The notes below the pieces were generated by a model that saw only the letters and a program-made list of their open reading frames with translations, searched no databases and was not told the DNA's origin. Below are positions 56,509 to 64,000 of a DNA stretch of 64,000 nucleotides, one piece after another (within the stretch, counting starts at the first letter, position 1; each line of letters opens with the position of its first letter). This DNA is from Hellea sp. (GTDB lineage Bacteria; Pseudomonadota; Alphaproteobacteria; Caulobacterales; Maricaulaceae), in the NCBI GenBank assembly GCA_029250925.1, contig JAQXEH010000065.1, forward strand, positions 1 through 64,000. Reading direction: 5' to 3'. Made by a program: the position numbers and the translations under genes.

Positions 56509-58542
56509 TTAAGAAATTTTTTCTGTTTTAAATTCCATAATTACTTCATCAACAGCAAGGTTGTCTCCTGCTTTTACATTCACCTTATGGACTATTCCTT
56601 GATTTTCAGCTCGGAGGGTATTTTCCATTTTCATGGCTTCAACAACTGCCAAGGCTTGCCCTTCTTGTATCTCTTGTCCCTCTTCTACAAGCAGTGAAAC
56701 TATTACGCCCGGCATGGGGCATAAAAGTAAATTGGATGTATCTGGTTCGATTTTCTCTAGCATAAATTCTGACAACTCTGCCCCCCTGGGCGTTCTTACA
56801 GAAACTTTAAATTCACAACCACGGTGCCATACCCTATAACCTTCAGATATTTTCTTAGCTATAAAATTAAATTTACAATTATCAATGAATGCTTTCACAA
56901 GTTGTTGACCTGGCTTCCAACTCGTTAAGACCTCCATGTCTAATGCATCAAGTTCTCCATCAGGGTCTTTTATTGAAATTGTTCTTAGACCTTCTTCACC
57001 GTTAATATCTGCAGTATATTTAGTACCACCTATCTCAACTGACCATAAATCTGGAACATGGCGCTCATGATTAGGCAGTGCACCTGAAATATTAGCTGCA
57101 CGATGCTCGCTAATATCATGCATTAATGCACAAACAGCTGCTATTCGTCTTGTATGAGCATTACTAATTTCTGCCCCCGCAAAGCCATCGGGGTACTCTT
57201 CAGATATAAATGCAGTAGTTATGTTACCACTTACGAAACGATCATGTTCATATACAGCCTGCAGAAATGGTATATTATGTCCTATCCCTTCCAGCTCAAA
57301 AACATCCAAGGCGTCTTTCATTGTATTGATAGCAATATCTCTATCCCCACCCCATGTACAAAGCTTAGCAATCATGGGGTCGTAATACATAGAAATTTCT
57401 CCACCTTCGAATACCCCAGTATCATTGCGTATAGCATGATCATCCCAAACACCTTCACTAGGAGGACGATATCGTTTAAGCCTACCTATTGAAGGTAAAA
57501 AATTCCTGTAAGGATCTTCTGCATATATGCGCGACTCCATAGCCCAACCTGAAAGCTCTATGCTTTCTTGAGTAGAAGAAAGAACATCTCCGTTTGCAGA
57601 CTTTATCATCTGTTCGACAAGGTCAATACCGGTTATGAGTTCTGTTACCGGGTGCTCGACTTGTAATCGTGTATTCATTTCCAGGAAATAAAAATTCTTA
57701 TCTTTATCAACTATAAACTCGACAGTACCAGCAGAGTCATAATTAACTTCTTTTGCCAATGCCACTGACTCTAACCCCATAGCTTCTCTTGTTTTTTCAT
57801 CAAGAAATGGTGAAGGAGCTTCTTCAATAACTTTTTGATTTCTACGTTGTATTGAACACTCTCTCTCCCCCAAATAAATTACATTTCCATGTTTATCCCC
57901 TAACACTTGAATTTCAATATGCCTTGGTTGTTCAATAAATTTTTCTATAAAAATTCTATCATCCCCAAAGCTATTTGCAGCTTCATTTTTTGATGATTGA
58001 TACCCTTCACGGGCCTCTGTGTCATTCCATGCTATTCTCATACCTTTACCACCGCCACCGGCTGATGCTTTAATCATTACTGGATATCCGATTTCTTTAG
58101 AAATTTTGATTGCTTCATCCGCGTTCTCTATCAAGCCCATGTGGCCAGGAACGCAAGAGACCCCTGCATCAATTGCTAATTTTTTTGAGGTGATTTTATC
58201 TCCCATTGATATGATTGCATGCGCATTAGGGCCTATAAAAGTGATATTTTTATCCGCAAGCCTCTTAGCAAATTCGGCATTCTCAGATAAAAATCCGTAT
58301 CCAGGATGCACAGCATCTGAACCTGTTTCTGCTATAGCTTTAAAAATCTTGTCCATAACTAAGTAAGACTGATTTGCTGGCGAAGCGCCGATGTAATAGC
58401 TTTCATCCGCCATATCAACATGAAGGGCATTTTTATCAGCATCTGAAAAAATAGAAACAGTTTTAATTCCCATCTTTTTTGCTGTCTTGATTACGCGACA
58501 TGCAATTTCACCACGGTTGGCTATAAGTATTTTTTTTATCAT
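56509..58542 (-). CDS. pccA: Propionyl-CoA carboxylase, biotin-containing alpha subunit
   Basis: This subunit carboxylates biotin with ATP for addition to propionyl-CoA. The 677-residue protein has biotin carboxylase N-terminal (ILIANRGEIACRVIKTA), ATP-grasp KASAGGGGKGMRI and EMNTRLQVEHPVTE, a BT linker region, and the C-terminal biotinyl domain with Lys638 in EAMKMEN. The 677-aa length and the PCC-type linker fit PccA rather than acetyl-CoA carboxylase. It lies 69 bp after pccB. An in-frame tandem TAGTCTAGA repeat occupies part of that gap. Confidence 0.93.
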   Translation of the reverse strand: MIKKILIANRGEIACRVIKTAKKMGIKTVSIFSDADKNALHVDMADESYYIGASPANQSYLVMDKIFKAIAETGSDAVHPGYGFLSENAEFAKRLADKNITFIGPNAHAIISMGDKITSKKLAIDAGVSCVPGHMGLIENADEAIKISKEIGYPVMIKASAGGGGKGMRIAWNDTEAREGYQSSKNEAANSFGDDRIFIEKFIEQPRHIEIQVLGDKHGNVIYLGERECSIQRRNQKVIEEAPSPFLDEKTREAMGLESVALAKEVNYDSAGTVEFIVDKDKNFYFLEMNTRLQVEHPVTELITGIDLVEQMIKSANGDVLSSTQESIELSGWAMESRIYAEDPYRNFLPSIGRLKRYRPPSEGVWDDHAIRNDTGVFEGGEISMYYDPMIAKLCTWGGDRDIAINTMKDALDVFELEGIGHNIPFLQAVYEHDRFVSGNITTAFISEEYPDGFAGAEISNAHTRRIAAVCALMHDISEHRAANISGALPNHERHVPDLWSVEIGGTKYTADINGEEGLRTISIKDPDGELDALDMEVLTSWKPGQQLVKAFIDNCKFNFIAKKISEGYRVWHRGCEFKVSVRTPRGAELSEFMLEKIEPDTSNLLLCPMPGVIVSLLVEEGQEIQEGQALAVVEAMKMENTLRAENQGIVHKVNVKAGDNLAVDEVIMEFKTEKIS

Positions 58543-58568
58543 TTATTTAACTTCCGATAAGGCCATTA

Positions 58569-58586
58569 TAGTCTAGATAGTCTAGA
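58569..58586. repeat. Tandem 9-bp repeat between pccB and pccA
   Basis: TAGTCTAGA occurs twice head-to-tail (58569-58577, 58578-58586), each copy holding the TCTAGA palindrome. It lies 27 bp upstream of the pccA start codon. Too short to classify; perhaps a regulatory site or a replication slip. Confidence 0.5.
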
Positions 58587-58611
58587 AATATTCAATCAAT
58601 TTAGATCAATG

Positions 58612-60144
58612 TTAAAGCGGTAAATTACCATGTTTTTTCCATGGATTTTTTAATTCTTTATCTTTAAGCAGCGCAAAAGCTCTGTTAACACGTTTTCTGG
58701 TAGAATGCGGCTGAATGACTTCATCAATATACCCTAATTCAGCAGCGCGAAATGGACTTAAAAACTTTTTTTCATAATCATTAATATGCTTATCTATCTT
58801 GTCGTTATCACTTAGGTCGCTTCGGTGTAGAATTTCTACAGCACCCTTAGCGCCCATTACAGCTATTTGTGCTGTAGGCCAAGCATAATTTATATCACCT
58901 CGTAAGTGTTTTGGCGCCATAACACAATAAGCACCTCCATAAGCTTTTCGGGTTATAACAGTTACCTTAGGTACGGTTGCCTCACCGAATGCATATAATA
59001 ATTTTGCACCATGCTTTATGGACCCTCCAAACTCTTGGCTTGTTCCGGGCAAGAAACCCGGTACATCAACTAAAGTTAAAATTGGGATATCAAAAGCGTC
59101 ACAAAATCTTACGTGCCGAGCTGCCTTACGAGATGCATCGCTATCCAAACAACCTGCAAGTACCATAGGCTGATTAGCTACCACTCCTACTGTCTGTCCC
59201 TCTAGGCGAATAAATCCACATAGAATATTTTTAGCAAAATCTCTTTGAATCTCGAAGAAATCTCCCTCGTCTGCAATTTTTTCAACTAACTCATGCATAT
59301 CGTATGGTATGTTGGGATTTTCAGGAACAATGGTATCCAGACTTTCATCAATACGGTCATGTTTATCATAAAACTTTCGTACAGGTGATCCCGTCCGATT
59401 GTTGAGCGGTAAAAAATCAAATAACCTTCTAATCTCAGAAAGTGTCTCCAAGTCATTATCAAAAGCACCATCTGCTACTGATGATTTCGTTGTATGGGTT
59501 TTTGCTCCTCCAAGCTCTTCAGCAGTTACAATTTCATTTGTAACTGTTTTAAGCACATCCGGACCTGTCAAAAACATATAGGAACTATCTCTTACCATAA
59601 AAATAAAATCCGTCAGAGCGGGTGAGTAAACAGCACCGCCTGCACTTGGGCCCATAATAACTGAGATTTGAGGTACAACACCTGAAGCTAAAATATTATT
59701 TTGAAAAACATCTGTGTACCCGGCTAATGCCTCAACACCCTCTTGAATACGGGCGCCACCCGAATCGTTAAGGCCAATAATTGGAGATCTATTTTTAATC
59801 GCCATTTCTTGTACTTTGCAAATTTTTTGAGCATGTGTTTTAGAAAGTGAACCGCCAAATACTGTAAAATCCTGAGCATATACGAATGTCTTTCTACCAT
59901 TAATTGTACCCCAGCCCGTTACTACACCATCACCTGGAAAGTGGGATTTATCCATACCGAAATCAACGGAACGGTGCTTCACAAACATATCAAACTCTTC
60001 AAAACTATCTGGGTCAAGCAATAGCTCAAGACGTTCTCGGGCTGTCAATTTTCCTTTATTATGTTGCGCTTCAATTCGCTTGGCTCCGCCGCCAAGTCTA
60101 GCTTCATCGCGTCGTATCTGCAATTGATCTAAAATATTACTCAA
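58612..60144 (-). CDS. pccB: Propionyl-CoA carboxylase beta subunit
   Basis: This carboxyltransferase moves CO2 from biotin to propionyl-CoA giving methylmalonyl-CoA. The 510-residue protein has [16 protein letters not shown] (oxyanion loop), [30 protein letters not shown] and [19 protein letters not shown], typical of PccB. It is the first gene of a minus-strand series pccB-pccA-hydrolase-DUF1499-folE and is divergent from the RND genes over 189 bp. Confidence 0.94.
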   Translation of the reverse strand: MSNILDQLQIRRDEARLGGGAKRIEAQHNKGKLTARERLELLLDPDSFEEFDMFVKHRSVDFGMDKSHFPGDGVVTGWGTINGRKTFVYAQDFTVFGGSLSKTHAQKICKVQEMAIKNRSPIIGLNDSGGARIQEGVEALAGYTDVFQNNILASGVVPQISVIMGPSAGGAVYSPALTDFIFMVRDSSYMFLTGPDVLKTVTNEIVTAEELGGAKTHTTKSSVADGAFDNDLETLSEIRRLFDFLPLNNRTGSPVRKFYDKHDRIDESLDTIVPENPNIPYDMHELVEKIADEGDFFEIQRDFAKNILCGFIRLEGQTVGVVANQPMVLAGCLDSDASRKAARHVRFCDAFDIPILTLVDVPGFLPGTSQEFGGSIKHGAKLLYAFGEATVPKVTVITRKAYGGAYCVMAPKHLRGDINYAWPTAQIAVMGAKGAVEILHRSDLSDNDKIDKHINDYEKKFLSPFRAAELGYIDEVIQPHSTRKRVNRAFALLKDKELKNPWKKHGNLPL

Positions 60145-60333
60145 ACCTAAACCCCTTCATGTAAGTACGGTAACTGAGCACCCTACAAATAGGAACGCAT
60201 GGGTCAACCCTGATTTAGTATAAATAAATTTTCATAAATTTAAAAAGTCTATAAAAAGGCATTTAAACCTATCTATTGACCAGATATTGTCCTAAGCGAA
60301 ACCAATTAAAGTATAAATCTATTTAAAACTTGA

Positions 60334-61425
60334 ATGCGTAATAGTCCCATGAAACTTAGCAGATCTTATATCACAGCTTTTGCTTCCATAACTCTGATAA
60401 TAGGCTGGTTCTTATTTAATAGCTTAAAATCCCAAAAAATAGAATCACAGCCTTCAGAGACAATTAAGACAGAACAAATTCCAACAGTTTTAGTTAAGAA
60501 TAGCTACGCATCTGATCACGAAGTAAATTACAAAATATTCGGTCGAACAGAAGCTAACAGAGTGGTTACTTTGAAAGCTGAAACTTCAGGTTTAGTTATA
60601 CACACTCCCGCTAGAGAGGGGCAGATCTTGAGCACAGGCCAAATTGTTTGCCGATTACAGACAGATGCGCGCAAAGCTAACTTAGATCAAGCAAAAGCAT
60701 TACTCGAATTGCGGAGGTTTGACCTTAAAACAACCGAAGCGCTTGTTGAGAAGGGCTTCAAGTCTGAAATACAACTTAAATCCCAGAAGGCAGAGGTAGA
60801 TGTTGCAACCGCTAATGTTAAGCAATCCCAGATTGAACTTGATAATGTAAATATTCGCAATCAATTCAAAGGTATTTTATTAAAACAAATAGCTGAAACC
60901 GGTGAATATCTATTACCAGGACAATCGTGCGCTACAGTTGTTGAACTCAACCCATTAATCGTAGTTGTAGAACTGACTGAACAACAAGTTGGGAAAGTTC
61001 AGCTTAATCAAAATACTGAGATTAAATTACTTTCTGGTAACACCCTAACTGGTAAGATTGTTTACATAGAACCGATATCCAACCCTGCAACCAGAACTTT
61101 TAGAACTGAAATCGAAGTTGATAACAGTGAATATATCCTCAGAGGAGGCTTAACTGCATCTGTCAGTATTAAATCTGAAATAGTTAAAGCCCACTTGATA
61201 CCTTCAAAAATATTAACTTTGAATACATCTGGTGAGATTAGTATTCGTTATGTAAATATGGATAATTCTGTAGGTCTATCTGTTGTCAATCAAATAGATG
61301 AAGAACCCAATGGCATCTGGGTGACTGGCCTTCCTGATGAGGCATTGATAATAATAGATGGCCAAGACTACGTATCAGTTGGTTCAACAGTCAAACCAAA
61401 ATTTACAAACACAGAAGATATCTAG
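60334..61425 (+). CDS. RND efflux periplasmic adaptor (membrane fusion protein)
   Basis: A 363-residue HlyD/AcrA-type adaptor. A hydrophobic N-terminal anchor or signal is at about 11-28. The biotinyl-lipoyl-like half (VTLKAETSGLVIHTPAREG...STGQIVCRL, cores only), a helical hairpin (KANLDQAKALLELRRF) and the beta-barrel domain follow. Met6 (60349) is an alternative start. It ends 1 bp before the pump gene, with which it clearly forms an operon. Confidence 0.9.
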   Translation: MRNSPMKLSRSYITAFASITLIIGWFLFNSLKSQKIESQPSETIKTEQIPTVLVKNSYASDHEVNYKIFGRTEANRVVTLKAETSGLVIHTPAREGQILSTGQIVCRLQTDARKANLDQAKALLELRRFDLKTTEALVEKGFKSEIQLKSQKAEVDVATANVKQSQIELDNVNIRNQFKGILLKQIAETGEYLLPGQSCATVVELNPLIVVVELTEQQVGKVQLNQNTEIKLLSGNTLTGKIVYIEPISNPATRTFRTEIEVDNSEYILRGGLTASVSIKSEIVKAHLIPSKILTLNTSGEISIRYVNMDNSVGLSVVNQIDEEPNGIWVTGLPDEALIIIDGQDYVSVGSTVKPKFTNTEDI

Positions 61426-61426
61426 A

Positions 61427-64000
61427 ATGGGCTCTCTCGTGGGCATAGTAGGGTTCTCAATCAAGAACTGGCGCATGGTTATTGGCATAATGGTATTCGC
61501 AGTCTTAGGCGGCATACTAGCTCTAGACCGTCTTCCTATGGATGCAGAGCCTGATATTCCTGTACCATTTGTTACCGTACAAGTTGTTTTACCGGGTATA
61601 TCACCAGAAGACTCTGAACGGTTGTTAGTCAAACCAATGGAAACAGAAATTAAATCCATAGAAGGAGTTAAACAAATTAACTCAACTGCAGCCACAAATG
61701 TTGCTCAGATAACAATTGAATTTGAGATATCTCATGACCTAGACAAAGCTCTCACAGATGTCATTGAAAAAGTTGATCGCGCTCGCGCAGATTTTCCAAG
61801 AGAAGCGCGTGAACCTGTAATAGAAGAGGTATCTACATCTACTTTGCCAATATTAGTGGTAAACTTGTGGGGCGATGCTCCCGAAAGAGAGTTACAGAAA
61901 CGTGCAAAAGAAATACAATCTCGCCTTGAAAGCCTAGCTGAAGTACTTGAAGCAAAGATATCAGGTGAAAGAATCGATGTTTTGGAGGCTATCATAGACC
62001 CTTCAAAATCAGAGAGTTTAAATATAACCATCGATGAGATTTCTCTAGCAGTTAACAGAAACAACAGCTTAGTTCCCGCTGGGGCTCTTCAAACAAATAA
62101 CGGGAAATTCAACATTAAGGTCCCAGGACTTATCGAAAGCAATAATGACTTATCAAATATCGTTATTAGGCGAAATCAAAATAACAGTATTATCCGCATG
62201 AGCGATATAGCAAAGGTTAGAAACGGTTATAAGGATGCTCAAAACATAGCAAGGTTCAATAAACGCAATTCAGTATCTTTAGAGATATCTAAACGTCAAG
62301 GAGAAAATATTCTCGATACATCTGCGAAAGTACAGGAACTTGTTAACTCAATAACCGAAAGCCCAGGCTGGCCCTCAACTATTAATGTAACATACAGTCA
62401 ATCCAGAGCGGAATATATAGAAGAGATGGTGCAAGAGTTATCCTCATCAATAATTAATGCTGTTATTCTTGTTTTCATTGTTTGCATTGCAGCCTTGGGT
62501 TGGAGATCGGCCGTATTTGTAGGCTGGGCAATCCCAGCTAGCTTTTTAATAGCTTTTTGTCTTTTTTATATCCAAGGTGAAACCATAAATATGATGATAT
62601 TATTTGGTTTAATTTTATCAGTTGGGGTATTAGTTGATAGTGCGATAGTTATTGTAGAATATGCGGATAGAAAAATGGATGAAGGTCTTCCACGCCGTGA
62701 AGCATTTCAGATGGCTGGTGAAAGAATGTTTTGGCCTATAGTTTCATCCACAGCAACAACACTAGTTGCTTTTGTTCCATTGCTATTCTGGGAAACTATT
62801 ACCGGAAAATTCATGTCTTACATGCCATTGACAATGATTTATGTTCTAACTGCTTCAATGCTTATGGCTTTAGTATTTTTACCTACATTAGGTTCTTTGA
62901 TAGGCTTTAAACCAAAGAATAATGAAAAATCAAATGCCGCATTACTGGCAGGAGAAGATGGAGATCCATCAAAACTTATTGGATTTACAGGACTATATGT
63001 TAATTTTATCAAGAAACTTATAAATTACCCTTTGATGGTAATATTAGGCATGTTTCTTCTTAGTTTTTTAATATTTCAGATGTTTATCTCAAGTATTAAT
63101 GGGATACCTCCAAAACCAATAGAGTTTTTCACACAAACGCCAAGTGATCAGATCTTTGTTTTAGCCAGAACGAGGGGCAATGGAACACCCGAACAAAGTA
63201 TGAATATTGCAACTCTGCTAGAGGATAGGATTTCAGAAATAGAAGGAGTGGACTCCGTTTACACCGTTGTTGGTCCAGGTGCAGCTGGCCAGGGCGGGGA
63301 AGCAAGTCTAAACAGCCCTGACAATGTACCCATAGATGCAACAGTTCGTGTTTATACTGAACTAATTCCTTTTTCAGATCGAAGTAGATCAGTTAGCGAC
63401 ATAATAGAAGATCTTGAAATAGCTAGTTCAAATATCCCAGGTGTATTAACTGAGATTACAGCAATCAGCCAAGGTCCGCCAATGGATAAAGACATAGGCA
63501 TTCAAATATCATCTGATAATCGAGAAATGTTAAAGGAAGTTACTTTATTAATACACAACAAACTAGCATCAATTGAAGGTGTTTACGATACTGAAGATAC
63601 CTTACCCCTGCCCGGTGTTGACTGGTCAATGGAAGTAGACAGAGCAGAAGCCGGAAGGCTTGGGCTTGATATTTCAAAGATAGGTGATTCTCTTCAGTTT
63701 GTTACAGAAGGAGCTCTTATTGGACGTTATCGTCCACTCAATGTGGATGATGAAGTCGACATTCGCTTGCGTTACCCAAGTTCATCTCGCGACCTTTCAC
63801 AACTCGACATTTTAAGAATACAAACACCTCAAGGGGCTATACCCATTTCTAATGTTGTAAAGCGGGTCCCAAAAAAAAGAGAAGACAAAATTCAAAGAAG
63901 AGATCTTTCACCTTTTTATCTAGTTCAAGGAAATACTCAGAAAGGTTACGCAACGAACAAGCAAGTGGAGTTAATGCAGGACTGGATTAAAAAAGAAAAT
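61427..64000 (+). CDS. RND-family efflux permease (AcrB-like), 3' end outside window
   Basis: Open from ATG 61427 to the window end (858 codons so far; the family is about 1,030). The inner-membrane N-terminal helix leads to a DAEPDIPVPFVTVQVVLPG segment, standard for RND pumps. GLILSVGVLVDSAIVIVE (written as its core) carries the two TM4 Asp region expected for proton relay. Later sequence covers the large periplasmic loop. The substrate is unknown. It forms an inner-membrane pump with the preceding adaptor; no outer-membrane factor is in the window. Confidence 0.93.
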   Translation, partial: MGSLVGIVGFSIKNWRMVIGIMVFAVLGGILALDRLPMDAEPDIPVPFVTVQVVLPGISPEDSERLLVKPMETEIKSIEGVKQINSTAATNVAQITIEFEISHDLDKALTDVIEKVDRARADFPREAREPVIEEVSTSTLPILVVNLWGDAPERELQKRAKEIQSRLESLAEVLEAKISGERIDVLEAIIDPSKSESLNITIDEISLAVNRNNSLVPAGALQTNNGKFNIKVPGLIESNNDLSNIVIRRNQNNSIIRMSDIAKVRNGYKDAQNIARFNKRNSVSLEISKRQGENILDTSAKVQELVNSITESPGWPSTINVTYSQSRAEYIEEMVQELSSSIINAVILVFIVCIAALGWRSAVFVGWAIPASFLIAFCLFYIQGETINMMILFGLILSVGVLVDSAIVIVEYADRKMDEGLPRREAFQMAGERMFWPIVSSTATTLVAFVPLLFWETITGKFMSYMPLTMIYVLTASMLMALVFLPTLGSLIGFKPKNNEKSNAALLAGEDGDPSKLIGFTGLYVNFIKKLINYPLMVILGMFLLSFLIFQMFISSINGIPPKPIEFFTQTPSDQIFVLARTRGNGTPEQSMNIATLLEDRISEIEGVDSVYTVVGPGAAGQGGEASLNSPDNVPIDATVRVYTELIPFSDRSRSVSDIIEDLEIASSNIPGVLTEITAISQGPPMDKDIGIQISSDNREMLKEVTLLIHNKLASIEGVYDTEDTLPLPGVDWSMEVDRAEAGRLGLDISKIGDSLQFVTEGALIGRYRPLNVDDEVDIRLRYPSSSRDLSQLDILRIQTPQGAIPISNVVKRVPKKREDKIQRRDLSPFYLVQGNTQKGYATNKQVELMQDWIKKEN

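Noticed and set aside
1-64000. CRISPR arrays, prophage, insertion sequences, tRNA or rRNA genes
   Set aside because: No direct-repeat arrays, transposases, integrases or cloverleaf-like segments were recognised on reading either strand.

Overview
The window is AT-rich chromosomal DNA from a Gram-negative alphaproteobacterium, probably a marine lineage with a compact genome. Evidence for the class comes from conserved neighbourhoods: gshA/rsmE/ubiA, TldD-family/IMPase/DUF4170/ABC exporter/DUF374/waaA/lpxK, DUF2093/xseA/purD, ybjN/proC and uvrC/pgsA. A DUF1499 protein, a TIGR01459-type HAD protein and a methylmalonyl-CoA route also fit. Genes are packed with ATGA and TAATG overlaps. Many convergent genes end within 0-11 bp of each other, and only one clear intrinsic terminator was found. 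A SAR116-like placement is a guess. No tRNA, rRNA, CRISPR array, insertion sequence or phage gene was seen.

Layout. 1-384: 3' end of prs, then 387 bp with no intact gene. 772-7811: peptide symporter, gshA, a Baeyer-Villiger-type monooxygenase, rsmE, then divergent ubiA and msrB. 7812-8126: a gene-free stretch holding a probable structured RNA with a strong terminator, followed by marR. 8671-17466: pmbA, an IMPase-DUF4170 fusion, an MsbA-like exporter, an opposing phosphatase, then DUF374 acyltransferase, waaA, lpxK and lpxL (lipid A and Kdo assembly). 17467-23155: chorismate mutase, M23 peptidase, DUF2093, xseA, purD, ribF and a MaoC hydratase. 23184-31013: a HAD protein and an acyl-CoA catabolic block (a second MaoC hydratase, two dissimilar acyl-CoA dehydrogenases, Fe-alcohol dehydrogenase, thioesterase, SDR, acyl-CoA ligase). 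31156-37487: trhO and a GST-like gene, then a three-gene 2-oxoacid oxidoreductase operon whose first gene is a GltD/NfnB-like flavo-iron-sulfur protein. 37618-47547: ybjN, proC, an EnvZ/OmpR-type pair, ilvE, pgsA, uvrC, a GFA protein, thiE, a Sel1-repeat protein and a class II aldolase. 47739-50934: lptD and fpr. 51085-60144: methylmalonyl-CoA mutase (two subunits), folE, DUF1499, an alpha/beta hydrolase, pccA and pccB. 60334-64000: an RND efflux adaptor and the 5' part of its pump.

How the parts connect. Lipid A/LPS functions are split between the 11-17 kb cluster and lptD. pccA/pccB and mutA/scpA form a route from propionyl-CoA to succinyl-CoA, which would serve odd-chain, branched or sterol-like substrates broken down by enzymes such as those at 24-31 kb. 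The KorA/KorB-like operon links 2-oxoacid oxidation to a flavoprotein that could exchange electrons with NAD(P)H. Fpr offers a separate ferredoxin/NADPH link.

The most noteworthy items are the KOR-flavoprotein operon, the paired acyl-CoA dehydrogenases of which only one keeps the catalytic Glu, the candidate RNA at about 7870-8073 with a 9-nt perfect anti-Shine-Dalgarno complement, and the in-frame IMPase-DUF4170 fusion.
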